Below are positions 7,204 to 15,585 of a stretch of 64,000 nt of DNA, piece after piece; position 1 is the stretch's first letter; every line of letters starts with the position of its first letter. The notes under the pieces were generated by a model. The model saw only the letters and a program-made list of their open reading frames with translations. It had not been told where the DNA came from and made no database searches. A program made the position numbers and the translations under genes. The stretch is from Paucibacter sp. TC2R-5 (GTDB lineage: Bacteria; Pseudomonadota; Gammaproteobacteria; Burkholderiales; Burkholderiaceae_C), in NCBI RefSeq assembly GCF_025717605.1, contig NZ_JAJIRQ010000004.1:380804-444803 (forward strand), written 5' to 3'.

Positions 7204-8546
7204 AGCCCGCTGCAACAGCGCCCGCAACAGCCACCACCCCCGATGCAGCCAAGGACGCGCGCCGCGCTCTGTTCGCTAACGCCAATTTCCGCTGGCTGTT
7301 GGGCGGCGGCGCGCTGTCGATGCTGGGCGATCAGTTCACTCTAATTGCCTTGCCCTGGCTGGTGCTCAAGCTGAGCAACGATCCCTTGGAGTTGGGCCTG
7401 GTGCTGGCCATCGTCGGCCTGCCGCGCGCGCTTTTCATTCTGATCGGCGGCGCCATCGTGGATCGCTACTCGCCCAAGACCGTACTGATGTGGACCAAGC
7501 TGCTCAACGCCAGCTTGCTTGGCTTGCTGGCCTTGTTGGTCTGGACCAGCGCGGTGCAGTTGTGGATGGTCTATTCGCTGGCCTTGGCCATTGGGCTGGT
7601 GACGGCATTCAGCTTCCCTGCCGGCAGTTCTATCCTGCCCAGGACGCTGCCGGCCGAGGCCTTGCAAACGGCCAATGGGACCTTGATGGCCTTGCGGCAG
7701 TTGACGGCCTTGCTCGGGCCGCTGATGGCAGGCCTGTTGATTGCAGCCTTTAGCGAGCAAGCGGCGGGCTTGGCCAATGCGCAAGGGCTGGGCCTGGCTT
7801 TCGCCCTTGATGCGGCCAGCTTCGCCATTTCAGCCTGGACCTTGAGCAAGGTGCGTTCCTTTGAGTCCGCTCAGTTGGCCGATCAGCAATCGGTATTGGG
7901 GGCGGTGGCCGAGGCCATGCGGCTGATGTGGGCCGATCGCGAGTTGCGCACGCTGTGCCTGTATTTCGCGGCGATCGCCTTCTTTGTCGGCGGCCCGATA
8001 CAGGTTGCATTGCCGGTGCTGGCCAGCACGCAAGTGGCCGGCGGCGCGGCGGCCTTGGGCCTCTTGTTGGCCGGGCACGGCGTGGGTAGTTTGATCGGCA
8101 TGCTTGTTGCTGGCATGCGGCCGACTTGGCGGCTGGGGACGCTGGGTTTGACGGTGCTGGCGATCGACGGCGTGGCCGGCCTGGTGTTCTTGCCCTTCGG
8201 CCATATCACGGCAGTCTGGCAGGGCTTGGCGCTGCTGGCGCCGCTGGGCGCCTTGGCCGGCTTCGTTCAGGTGGCGGTGTTCACCTGGATGCAAAAGCGC
8301 GTGCCGCCGGCCATGCTGGGGCGGGCCATGAGTGTCTTCATGTTCATCTTCATGGGTTTGGCGCCGCTGGCGGCCGCCGCCGCCGGGGCGGCGCTGCGGC
8401 TGATCTCACCGGCGGCGCTGTTCACAGCCTGCGGCCTGGCCCTGCTCTTGATCGTGCTGTTGGGTCTGACGGTGACGCCGATCCGGCGTATCAATGACCG
8501 GCCGGCGGCCGGGCCCGGGACCGGCGCCGGCGCTGCGCTGGTTTGA
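7200..8546 (+). CDS. Major facilitator superfamily exporter
   Basis: A membrane transporter of 448 residues. It begins at the ATG at 7200 (MKPAATAPAT), preceded by AAAAGGA, rather than at the earlier in-frame start inside merR. It has a cytoplasmic N-terminus, then NFRWLLGGGALSMLGDQFT and about twelve hydrophobic segments with the MFS loop pattern between helices 2 and 3 (GGAIVDRYSPK). It most resembles the EntS/MFS_3-type drug or siderophore efflux group. Its coupling to the MerR/TipAS-type regulator suggests inducible export of a toxic organic compound. The substrate is not deducible. Confidence 0.85.
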   Translation: MKPAATAPATATTPDAAKDARRALFANANFRWLLGGGALSMLGDQFTLIALPWLVLKLSNDPLELGLVLAIVGLPRALFILIGGAIVDRYSPKTVLMWTKLLNASLLGLLALLVWTSAVQLWMVYSLALAIGLVTAFSFPAGSSILPRTLPAEALQTANGTLMALRQLTALLGPLMAGLLIAAFSEQAAGLANAQGLGLAFALDAASFAISAWTLSKVRSFESAQLADQQSVLGAVAEAMRLMWADRELRTLCLYFAAIAFFVGGPIQVALPVLASTQVAGGAAALGLLLAGHGVGSLIGMLVAGMRPTWRLGTLGLTVLAIDGVAGLVFLPFGHITAVWQGLALLAPLGALAGFVQVAVFTWMQKRVPPAMLGRAMSVFMFIFMGLAPLAAAAAGAALRLISPAALFTACGLALLLIVLLGLTVTPIRRINDRPAAGPGTGAGAALV

Positions 8547-8606
8547 AGCCTGCCCGAATAGAATCCGCCCTTGATAGTGACGGCACAGCAGAGGGCGTAG
8601 GCGCAA

Positions 8607-9125
8607 ATGATTGAAGTATTCAAAACCATAGACAAGTTCGAGAACATTGTCACCACCCTGCTCGAAGAAGAGGGGTTTTGGGTGCGGCACAAGTTCAAGG
8701 TTAGCGTCAGCCTGGAAGAGAAGAAGCAAATCGGTAAGCAGTCCGCGCCAAAGCCCGAGATCGATATGCTGGCCTTCAATTTGAGGACCAACGAAGTGCT
8801 GGCGCTGGACGTCAAGGCATACCTGGACTCACCCGGCGCCAAGCTGTCGCTGCTGCAAGAAGAGCATGAGGTGCCGACCGGGCGTTTCAAGCTCTTCACC
8901 TCCGAGCGCTACCGCAATCTGGTGCTGGCTCGGCTCTTGCAAGACTTGATCGCGCTGGGTATGGCTAACGCCGAGACCAAGGTGCGGCTGGGCATGATTG
9001 CCGGCAAGGTCAATCAGGGCCAGAGCGAAGCGATTCGCGCGCATATGCAGCAGCATGACTGGCTGTTCTGGTCGCCCGAAGACGTCAAGGCCAAGGTGGC
9101 GGCACGCAATCAGGTCAAATCCTGA
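8607..9125 (+). CDS. Stand-alone PD-(D/E)xK-like nuclease-fold protein
   Basis: A 172-residue protein. The N-terminal helix FENIVTTLLEEEGF is followed by a strand ending in PEIDMLAF and then EVLALDVKAYL. This fits the restriction-endonuclease-like core, with acidic helix residues, D in EID and the D-x-K of DVK. The C-terminal half is helical and charged. No partner methyltransferase, helicase or toxin gene is adjacent. The gene lies 60 bases after the MFS gene with its own start. Nuclease activity is an inference from the motif arrangement. It could also be a structural member of the fold. Confidence 0.65.
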   Translation: MIEVFKTIDKFENIVTTLLEEEGFWVRHKFKVSVSLEEKKQIGKQSAPKPEIDMLAFNLRTNEVLALDVKAYLDSPGAKLSLLQEEHEVPTGRFKLFTSERYRNLVLARLLQDLIALGMANAETKVRLGMIAGKVNQGQSEAIRAHMQQHDWLFWSPEDVKAKVAARNQVKS

Positions 9126-9139
9126 CGCTCCTCAAGCAC

Positions 9140-9155
9140 CCGCGCATGCGCGGGC
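9140..9155. repeat. Perfect 16-bp GC palindrome downstream of the nuclease-like gene
   Basis: CCCGCGCATGCGCGGG is a perfect palindrome 15 bases after the stop of the preceding gene, extended by AGC/GCT on the flanks. It could act as a transcript-end hairpin, although there is no T tract after it. Confidence 0.4.
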
Positions 9156-9242
9156 GCTGAAGCAGCGGGAAGGTACGTGAGCTGAGCTTGGACAGCAAGA
9201 GGCTACACCTGTCTGGCGCCAACTTGAATGCAGCGGAAGCCC

Positions 9243-9653
9243 TCAGCGCCCCGGCTCGTGGCCGTCATAGCGAGGCAGTTCCGCATCCATCTCCTCCCAC
9301 GAGGCCTTTGACGATACAAAGTTATGCGAGATGGGGCGCTCGGCGATGTCAGAGTCCAGGATGCCCAAGCGTAGCCTGAGTCGATCAGAATCCGCGCTGT
9401 TCGAGCTGAACAGCGGCGACGCGCAGATGCCGCAGAAATGCCGGCTGCGACCCGGCGCACCCTCGTAGCTGCGAATGTTCTGTTCACCCCGCGTAATCTT
9501 CAAGCCACCTGAGCGAATGAAGCCATTGGTCGCGAAGGCCGTGCCACTCGCCTTGCGGCACTTGGAACAATGGCAATGAATGATGGCCTCAATGCCTCCC
9601 TCAATTTCCAATGCCACCGCGCCACACAAGCAAGTTCCGAGGTAGGGGCTCAT
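9243..9653 (-). CDS. GFA (Mss4-fold) zinc protein
   Basis: A 136-residue protein of the GFA family, originally named for glutathione-dependent formaldehyde-activating enzyme. Zinc-binding cysteines are visible in order: CLCG (about 8-11), CHCSKC (27-32) and FCGICAS (about 73-79). Most stand-alone members have no proven substrate, so formaldehyde handling should not be assumed. It stands alone between a rightward nuclease-like gene and a rightward araC-type gene. Confidence 0.85.
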   Translation of the reverse strand: MSPYLGTCLCGAVALEIEGGIEAIIHCHCSKCRKASGTAFATNGFIRSGGLKITRGEQNIRSYEGAPGRSRHFCGICASPLFSSNSADSDRLRLRLGILDSDIAERPISHNFVSSKASWEEMDAELPRYDGHEPGR

Positions 9654-9824
9654 GGCTTCAATACTACTTTCGTGGCTGGTCGTGACCGGTGATTGGGTGC
9701 CGATTCTTGCATGTCGACCGGCGAGATTCCATCAGCTTGAATCTAGGATGATGACTTGGGCAGGTTTTGCCAGTGTCTTTGCAAGCCCGCGCGGGAGACT
9801 TTTTGGCATGAGGAGAAGTTGGCT

Positions 9825-10646
9825 ATGAAGGCCGGTGCCAGCACCTTGTTTTGGCGCGATCAGAGCTTGCCGTTTTTGGAGTTGCGCAGCTTTCTAGGCT
9901 GCTCGGCCATCGGCTACGCCAAGCATGCTCACGATGAGTTCTCTATCGGCGCCGTCACTGGCGGCAGCAGCATCTATCTGCATGGTGATGTGCAGGAGCA
10001 GGTTGACGTGGGCGCGGTGGTGCTGATGAATCCAGGCGAGGCGCATGCTTGCAATCCCCTGGCCGGCGCGCCTTGGACCTATCGCATGTTGTATGTCGAC
10101 GCGTCTTGGCTGGGCAGTTTGCAGCGTGAGCTGAATTGCGGCAATGCGGGCGGATTCAAGCCTATACCCTTCGCCCTGACTTACGACGAAGCGCTCTACC
10201 GTGGCTTGCTGGGCCTGTGCGATGTGTTGGACGACGGTGGCGTGACCGTGCCGCAGAAAGAGGCTGCCGCCTTGGCATTTTTCTCCGGCCTGATGCTGCA
10301 GTCCGCTCCCTTGGCACAGCCGAGGCCGGCGCCAAGCGCCAAGCTATTGGCGGCGTCGGACTTTATTGATGCGCAATTCCGCAGGGACCTGAGTCTGGAC
10401 GAGATCGCGGCCTGCGCGGGCCTGTCGGTTTCCTACCTGATCCGCGCCTTCAAGCAGCAGTTCGGCCTGACGCCGCATGTTTACCAGGTGAACCGGCGGG
10501 TGCAGTTCTGCCGCGAGCAACTGCGCGCTGGGCGTGGCTCGATTGTGGATATAGCGATCGAGGCGGGCTTTGCCGACCAGGCCCATTTGCAGCGCGCCTT
10601 CAAGCGCGTGGTGGCGGTGACGCCGGGGCAATACCGGCAAAGATGA
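9825..10646 (+). CDS. AraC-family transcriptional regulator
   Basis: About 273 residues from the ATG at 9825, which has AGGAG nine bases upstream. An earlier in-frame ATG would add a Cys-rich tail without an SD. The N-terminal part is a cupin-type AraC ligand-binding domain (HAHDEFSIGAVTGG, MNPGEAHACNP). The C-terminal 100 residues hold two helix-turn-helices (LSLDEIAACAGLSVSYLIRAFK, VDIAIEAGFADQAHLQRAFK). This architecture is common in regulators paired with LysE exporters, and a LysE gene lies tail to tail three bases away, so it may regulate that exporter. Confidence 0.87.
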   Translation: MKAGASTLFWRDQSLPFLELRSFLGCSAIGYAKHAHDEFSIGAVTGGSSIYLHGDVQEQVDVGAVVLMNPGEAHACNPLAGAPWTYRMLYVDASWLGSLQRELNCGNAGGFKPIPFALTYDEALYRGLLGLCDVLDDGGVTVPQKEAAALAFFSGLMLQSAPLAQPRPAPSAKLLAASDFIDAQFRRDLSLDEIAACAGLSVSYLIRAFKQQFGLTPHVYQVNRRVQFCREQLRAGRGSIVDIAIEAGFADQAHLQRAFKRVVAVTPGQYRQR

Positions 10647-10649
10647 ATT

Positions 10650-11258
10650 TCAAACCATATAGAGGGCAGCCAGCAGTAGAAAGGCGGCCAGCGTCCGGTT
10701 GAAGAACATCAGCTTGCGCGGCTCGTTCAGGTGCCGGCGCAGCGAGGCGCCGGCCCAGGCCCAACTGGCCAGCGAGGCATAGCAAATCACAAAATAGATG
10801 GCGGCGAACTGCCAGACCAGCAAGCCGTCGCCGCTTGAGGCGTAGGCTGCCATGCCGGCCAGCGAGGCGATCCAGGCCTTGGGGTTCAGCCATTGCATAG
10901 TGGCGCCGTAGAGGTAGGAGGGCTTGGCGCGCTGCGCCTCGCTACTAGCTGACTTGCTACTGCCTAACTTGCCATCACTGCGGGCCAGTTGCCAGGCCAT
11001 ATAGACCAGAAAGCTCAAGCCGCCCCAGCGCAGCACAAGCAACAGGCTGGGCCCGTAGCCGCTGCGGGCGATCAGCTCGTTCAGCCCCAGGCCGATCAGC
11101 AGCAACAAAGCCGTGAAACCTACGGTGGCGCCGGTCACGTGGCGCAGGCCGGCGCGCAGGCCATGCTGGGCACCCGCGCTCAGCGCGACGAGATTGACCG
11201 GGCCGGGGGAGATGGACGAAGCCAGCGCGAAGGCGGCCATGGACAGATAAACACTCAT
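10650..11258 (-). CDS. LysE/RhtB-family amino-acid exporter
   Basis: About 202 residues with six hydrophobic segments. The family hallmark SSISPGPVNLVALSAGAQHG is at the N-terminus, and QWLNPKAWIASLAG starts the second half. LysE/RhtB proteins export amino acids or their derivatives across the inner membrane. I prefer the ATG at 11258 (MSVYLSMA). An in-frame TTG at 11270 would add four residues. The start lies beside an inverted repeat that could hide the translation start. The convergent araC-type gene is the probable regulator. Confidence 0.87.
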   Translation of the reverse strand: MSVYLSMAAFALASSISPGPVNLVALSAGAQHGLRAGLRHVTGATVGFTALLLLIGLGLNELIARSGYGPSLLLVLRWGGLSFLVYMAWQLARSDGKLGSSKSASSEAQRAKPSYLYGATMQWLNPKAWIASLAGMAAYASSGDGLLVWQFAAIYFVICYASLASWAWAGASLRRHLNEPRKLMFFNRTLAAFLLLAALYMV

Positions 11259-11260
11259 CG

Positions 11261-11329
11261 TTTTGTTCAATCAACAGCAGCAGGAGGACCCAAAGATAGG
11301 GCTTTGGGTCGCCGTCGTATTGAACAAAA
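11261..11329 (-). promoter_or_regulatory. Long-range stem-loop in front of the lysE-type gene
   Basis: TTTTGTTCAAT (11261-11271) is exactly complementary to ATTGAACAAAA (11319-11329). Nested inside is a second hairpin, CCCAAAG (11289-11295) with CTTTGGG (11302-11308). The structure fills the gap between the hydrolase stop and the lysE start and ends two bases from the start codon. It could terminate the upstream transcript or control lysE translation. Confidence 0.5.
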
Positions 11330-11352
11330 TCGCCCCGGCCAGGGGCGCTGAG

Positions 11353-12246
11353 CTAGATGCCTTGCAAGTTCTGCTTGAAGAATTCCAGCGTGCGTTCCCA
11401 GGCCAGCTTGGCTGCTGCGGCGTCAAAGCGTGGCGTGGTGTCGTTGTTGAAACCGTGCTGGGTGCCGGCATATTGGTGCGCGGTATAGGGCACGCCGGCG
11501 GCCTTCAGTGCAGCCTCGTAAGCCGGCCAGGCCGCGTTGATGCGCTCGTCCACGGCGGCGAAGTGAATCAGCAGGGGCGCCTTGACCTTGGCCGCGTCTT
11601 CGAGTGCGGGGTGATTGCCATAGAAGGGCACAGCAGCGGCCAAGTCGGGCAAGCGGGTTGACAGCATATGGACCATGCCGCCGCCATAGCAAAAGCCCAC
11701 CGCGCCGAGCTTGCCCGTGCTGTCTGGCCGGGCCTTGAGCCAGGCCGCGCTGGCGAGGAAGTCCTCTCGCGTCTTGGCTTGGTCCAGCTTGGCGAAGAGT
11801 TCGCGGGCCTTGTCCTCGTTGCCGGGGTAGCCGCCCAGGGGACTGAGGGCATCTGGAGCCAAGACGAGATAGCCATCCAGGGCCAAGCGACGCGCAATGT
11901 CTTCGATATGCGGGTTGAGCCCGCGGTTCTCATGCACCACCAAGATTGCGGGCAGCTTGCCCTTCGCCTCGGCGGGCCGCGCCAGATAGCCCTTGATGCT
12001 GCCGTTGCCGCTCGGAGACGGAATTTCGACCATTTCGGTCTTCACGCGGGCATCGTCCTTGGGTACCACTTGGCCCATCGCGAAGTCGGGGGACAGCGAG
12101 GCCAGCAAGGCCGTGGCCGTCAGGCCGCCGACCGCGAACTTCTGTGCACGCTCCAGGAAGCCGCGCCGGTCCAGCGTGCCGTGAACATAGGCGTCAAACA
12201 AAATCAGCAGGTCTTGGTCGAAATCCTGTGCGGTTTTGCGCTGCAT
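11353..12246 (-). CDS. Dienelactone hydrolase-family protein with Tat-like leader
   Basis: About 297 residues from the ATG at 12246, with AGGAG upstream. After an N-terminal helical extension comes RRGFLERAQKFAVGGLTATALLA, a twin-arginine-like leader, and then the hydrolase domain. Catalytic elements of the dienelactone hydrolase family are visible: nucleophile C in GFCYGGG, D in AAVDERI and H in GTQHGFNND, plus E in HENRG. It resembles YghX-type enzymes found in many proteobacteria. The substrate is unknown. Export by Tat is inferred from the leader. Confidence 0.85.
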   Translation of the reverse strand: MQRKTAQDFDQDLLILFDAYVHGTLDRRGFLERAQKFAVGGLTATALLASLSPDFAMGQVVPKDDARVKTEMVEIPSPSGNGSIKGYLARPAEAKGKLPAILVVHENRGLNPHIEDIARRLALDGYLVLAPDALSPLGGYPGNEDKARELFAKLDQAKTREDFLASAAWLKARPDSTGKLGAVGFCYGGGMVHMLSTRLPDLAAAVPFYGNHPALEDAAKVKAPLLIHFAAVDERINAAWPAYEAALKAAGVPYTAHQYAGTQHGFNNDTTPRFDAAAAKLAWERTLEFFKQNLQGI

Positions 12247-12431
12247 GGCGGCTCCTGAATATGAAGGCTGGAGCATATCCAAAATCGCACGAATGAGTGC
12301 GCGCCCCCAAGCTTGAGCGGGGGCCTCGCTATGCGGCCTGCCCCTGCATGTGAACGGTCTGTCGCAAGCCGCGCGACCTGTGCGGAGCGAATTGATACAA
12401 ACGCGGCTCCCTCTTCTGACTCACTTGTTCC

Positions 12432-13352
12432 ATGCCTATCAATATCGTTAGCTCCTATAGACCCAGTGCCAGCCCGTTCATGCGCACCTGCGCGCTCGCT
12501 GTGCTCACCTTGCTGGCGACCGTCTTGGCCGGCCTCGGCAGCGCGCATGCCAGCGAGGCGGCAGCGATGCCGGCGCTGGCTCGCCTGCATGGACAGGAGA
12601 TCGAGCAGTTGAGCATCAAGGCCCCTGAGGCGCCGGGGACGCTGGTGTTCGAGAACGGATCGCGTGCCGAAATGGAGGGCTGGAACGCCGTCATCGGCGC
12701 CTTCGCGACTTCGGCCCAGCAGTATCAGTTGACTCAGCAGTCGGCTCCGGGAAGCGCCAAAGCCTGGTCGCTGTTTGCCTATGACCGCCCCGGCATCGGC
12801 CGCAGCGAAGCCACCGAACGCCCGCGCGATGGGCGCCAAATCGTCGCCGATTTGCGTGAGTTGTTGCAGCAGCAAGGCCACAAGCCGCCTTACGTTTTAG
12901 TCGGCCATTCGCTCGGTGGGCTGTATATGCAGCTCTTTGCGCGCCAATACCCGAGCGAGGTCAAAGGGCTGGTGCTGGTGGATTCGCTATACCCAGGCAT
13001 CATCAAAAAGCCCGAAGACTTTCCGCTCTACACGCGCTGGGCCAAGGCCGTCTTCATGAGCCGCATGGCCGCTCGCGAGATCGACGCGATCCACGCCACC
13101 GGCGAGGCGGTGCTCGCTTTGCCTTGGTCGGCGCAGATTCCGGTCACCCGTTTGGTCAACGTGCCAAAGGGTGCGGGCGCGATCGCTGTGGACTTCGGCG
13201 TCGTCAATGCTGACGAGGCCACGATTGCCCGCGTGCGTGCGCTTTACCCCGGCGCCAAGACCGTGGTGCTGGATTCCGATCACCAGATCCAGAAAGCCAA
13301 TCCGGAGGCGGTTGTGCAAGCGATTCAGGAAATGATGATCAGTGCGCGCTGA
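12432..13352 (+). CDS. Exported alpha/beta hydrolase
   Basis: A 306-residue protein with an N-terminal signal sequence (about residues 17-40, ALAVLTLLATVLAGLGSAHA). The alpha/beta-hydrolase body has the nucleophile elbow GHSLGG (S about 157), YDRPGIGRS before it, and a candidate acid and His near the end (LDSDHQIQ). An alternative start MRTCALAV at 12480 would give a cleaner signal peptide. It lies divergent from the dienelactone hydrolase gene. The substrate is unknown. Confidence 0.82.
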   Translation: MPINIVSSYRPSASPFMRTCALAVLTLLATVLAGLGSAHASEAAAMPALARLHGQEIEQLSIKAPEAPGTLVFENGSRAEMEGWNAVIGAFATSAQQYQLTQQSAPGSAKAWSLFAYDRPGIGRSEATERPRDGRQIVADLRELLQQQGHKPPYVLVGHSLGGLYMQLFARQYPSEVKGLVLVDSLYPGIIKKPEDFPLYTRWAKAVFMSRMAAREIDAIHATGEAVLALPWSAQIPVTRLVNVPKGAGAIAVDFGVVNADEATIARVRALYPGAKTVVLDSDHQIQKANPEAVVQAIQEMMISAR

Positions 13353-13588
13353 TGGCCTTTGGTCGAGGCGATGTTCTGCCGGTACACGATGTAGACCTAG
13401 CGGCCGACGGAGCCGACCACAAAGCCGCGGGACACCAAGCCCCCAAGGGCATGTTCTTTCAGCTTGACCGAGCTCGGGCAGTTCTTCTCCTTGTCTTGGG
13501 TCTGCGCGCTGTGATCTGCCGCTTGGTCTGCTGGCGACCCTTCATCGCCGCCCAGCGTGGCTGCGGGGCAGGGCGCTTCGTCCTGCAA
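13353..13588. other. Gene-free interval before the phnC promoter
   Basis: I see no supportable gene here. A minus-strand frame (63 residues, ending GLVSRGFVVGSVGR) has no ribosome-binding site and no recognisable family. It could be a remnant. The promoter elements for phnC begin at 13589. Confidence 0.35.
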
Positions 13589-13617
13589 CTGTCACGCAAG
13601 CATCACCGCCCCGTCAC
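13589..13617 (+). promoter_or_regulatory. Pho-box-like array upstream of phnC
   Basis: Three seven-base half-sites recur with exact 11-bp phasing: CTGTCAC (13589-13595), GCATCAC (13600-13606) and CCGTCAC (13611-13617). This matches the PhoB direct-repeat pattern (CTGTCAT, four bases, CTGTCAC). Ten bases after the last half-site is GATGAT (13628-13633), at the place expected for the -10 box of a PhoB-activated promoter. The pattern is visible; PhoB control is inferred. Confidence 0.65.
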
Positions 13618-13618
13618 A

Positions 13619-13635
13619 TGTCATCTAGATGATTG
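13619..13635. promoter_or_regulatory. CTAG-centred palindrome, candidate PhnF operator (phnC copy)
   Basis: TGTCATCTAGATGATTG contains the perfect palindrome TCATCTAGATGA (13621-13632) and overlaps the predicted -10 box of phnC. A near-identical sequence occurs in front of phnG at 25118-25134. Occurrence at both phn operons and nowhere else that I noticed makes it a good candidate for the GntR-type regulator PhnF encoded in this island. Confidence 0.65.
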
Positions 13636-13658
13636 CGGCTTGACTTTGGAGTCGGGCA

Positions 13659-14531
13659 GTGAGTCATCCTCAAATTCCTCTTGTGATCGATGTGCAAGGC
13701 CTGCGCAAGACCTTCGGCGCGGGCAAGGCGCCCGCCTTGCGTGATGTGGAGCTGCAAGTGCGGCGCGGCGAGATGGTCGCTTTGCTGGGTGCGTCCGGCT
13801 CCGGCAAGTCGACCCTGCTGCGCCACCTCAGCGGCCTGCACCGCGCCGACGCGGGCAGCCGCTCGGTCGTGACCATCCTGGGCCGCGAGCTGCAAAGCGG
13901 CGGCCGCTTGGCCGGCGATGTGCGCGCCTCGCGCGCCAAGGTGGCGACCGTGTTTCAGCAGTTCAATCTGGTCGAGCGCCTGCCGGTGATGACGAATGTC
14001 TTGGCCGGCGCGCTGCACCGCCTGCCGCTGTGGCGTGGGCTTTTGGGCTTGTTCCCGCGCGCCGAGCAAGAGCGTGCCTATGCCGCGCTGGCGCGCGTGG
14101 GCATCGAGGCTTGCGCCTGGCAGCGTGCGTCAACCTTGTCGGGCGGGCAGCAGCAGAGGGCCGCGATCTCGCGCGCGCTGGTGCAGGGCGCCGAGATCAT
14201 TCTGGCCGACGAACCCATCGCGTCGCTGGACCCTGAATCTTCGCGTCGCGTGATGAGCTTGCTGGCGGAGCTGAACCGGGAGCTCGGCGTCACCGTCGTC
14301 GTGTCGCTGCACCAGGTCGACTATGCCTTTGCTTTTTGCCCGCGCACCGTCGCGCTGCGCCAGGGCCAGGTCGTGTTCGATGGGCCGACGCAAGAACTGA
14401 CCCCGCTCAAACTGCGCGAGCTCTATGGCAGCCAGATCGATGAGTTGATCACCCCTGTCTCACCGGGCTTGGCGCCGGCCGTTCCCGCGCAGTCGCCGAG
14501 TTACTCACTGGACGGCTTGCGCGCCGCCTGA
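13659..14531 (+). CDS. phnC: Phosphonate ABC transporter ATP-binding protein
   Basis: A 290-residue ABC ATPase. Walker A is GASGSGKST (about 43-51), the signature LSGGQQQR (about 166) and Walker B IILADEP. It energises uptake of phosphonates through PhnE. The length and the order phnC-phnD-phnE fit the family. The start is a GTG at 13659 (MSHPQIPLV) with GGAG nine bases upstream. The promoter carries a Pho-box-like array and a palindrome shared with phnG, so phosphate starvation and PhnF probably govern it. The C-terminal 40 residues ([11 protein letters not shown]) are a low-complexity extension. Confidence 0.94.
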   Translation: MSHPQIPLVIDVQGLRKTFGAGKAPALRDVELQVRRGEMVALLGASGSGKSTLLRHLSGLHRADAGSRSVVTILGRELQSGGRLAGDVRASRAKVATVFQQFNLVERLPVMTNVLAGALHRLPLWRGLLGLFPRAEQERAYAALARVGIEACAWQRASTLSGGQQQRAAISRALVQGAEIILADEPIASLDPESSRRVMSLLAELNRELGVTVVVSLHQVDYAFAFCPRTVALRQGQVVFDGPTQELTPLKLRELYGSQIDELITPVSPGLAPAVPAQSPSYSLDGLRAA

Positions 14532-14577
14532 ATTCCAAACCCCAGTTTCCTTAATACAACCCCGCATCGGAGTCATC

Positions 14578-15558
14578 ATGAATCGCCGCCTTGCCCTGAC
14601 TTTTTCCTTGCTGGCCGCCGGCCTGCTGACCCAGCCCGTGCTGGCCCAAAGCCCCACCAAGGAACTCAACTTCGGCATCATCTCGACCGAATCGAGCAAT
14701 AACCTGAAGGCCGCTTGGCAGCCGCTGCTGGATGACATGCAAAAGTCCACCGGCATCAAGATCAATACTTTTTTCGCGCCCGACTATGCCGGCGTGATCG
14801 AGGGCATGCGCTTCAACAAGGTGCAACTCGCCTGGATGGGCAACAAGTCGGCGATGGAAGCGGTCGACCGCGCGCAAGGCGAGGTCTTCGCCAAGGTCGT
14901 CAATCTGGACGGCTCCCAGGGCTATCACAGTCTGATGATCGTGCACAAGGACAGCCCGCTGCGCAGCCTCGACGATGTGATCAAGGCGCGCGCCGGCTTG
15001 AACCTCGGCTTGGGCGACCCGAACTCGACCAGCGGCACCTTGGTGCCGGGCTTCTATGCCTTTGCGCCGAGCAAGGTAGACCCGACGCGCGACTTCAAGC
15101 GCACCGTGCGTGCCAACCACGAGACCAACATCCTGGCCGTGGCGGCCAAGCAGGTCGATGTAGCGGCTGTCGCCAGCGACGGTATCGAGCGCATGAAGAT
15201 AAAGATGCCCGAGAAGGCGGCCGAGCTGCGCGAAGTCTGGCGCTCGCCGCTGATCGCCAGCGACCCGCTGGTTTGGCGCAAGGATGTTGACGCCGATGCG
15301 AAAAAGAAGATTGCCGACTTCTTCGCCAGCTATGGCCGTGATCAGCGCGAAAAAGACAATCTGAAGACGCTGACCTATAGCGGCTTTGTGCGCTCCGACA
15401 ACGCGCAGCTGACCCCCATCCGTCAGCTCGCCCTGGCGGCCGAGCGCGGCAAGATCGAAGCCGACGCGAACCTGAGCGCGGAAGAAAAGAGCCGCAAGCT
15501 GCAAGACGTCGAGCGCCGCCTGGATGAGCTGGGCCGCCAGACCGCCAGCGCCAAGTAA
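14578..15558 (+). CDS. phnD: Phosphonate-binding periplasmic protein
   Basis: A 326-residue periplasmic binding protein with a clear signal peptide (LALTFSLLAAGLLTQPVLAQ). The mature protein begins KELNFGIISTESSNNLKAAW, typical of PhnD. It also has the ligand-site region GYHSLMIVHKDSPL and the family stretch NLGLGDPNSTSGTLVPGF. The ATG has GGAG six bases upstream. It delivers phosphonates to PhnE/PhnC. It lies 46 bases after phnC in the same unit. Confidence 0.95.
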   Translation: MNRRLALTFSLLAAGLLTQPVLAQSPTKELNFGIISTESSNNLKAAWQPLLDDMQKSTGIKINTFFAPDYAGVIEGMRFNKVQLAWMGNKSAMEAVDRAQGEVFAKVVNLDGSQGYHSLMIVHKDSPLRSLDDVIKARAGLNLGLGDPNSTSGTLVPGFYAFAPSKVDPTRDFKRTVRANHETNILAVAAKQVDVAAVASDGIERMKIKMPEKAAELREVWRSPLIASDPLVWRKDVDADAKKKIADFFASYGRDQREKDNLKTLTYSGFVRSDNAQLTPIRQLALAAERGKIEADANLSAEEKSRKLQDVERRLDELGRQTASAK

Positions 15559-15585
15559 ATCCGAGTTCAAGGTCTAACAATAAAA

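Noticed and set aside
13352-13744. 130-codon frame between the hydrolase gene and phnC
   Set aside because: It overlaps the Pho-box array, the palindrome and the start of phnC, and its end is out of frame with phnC.
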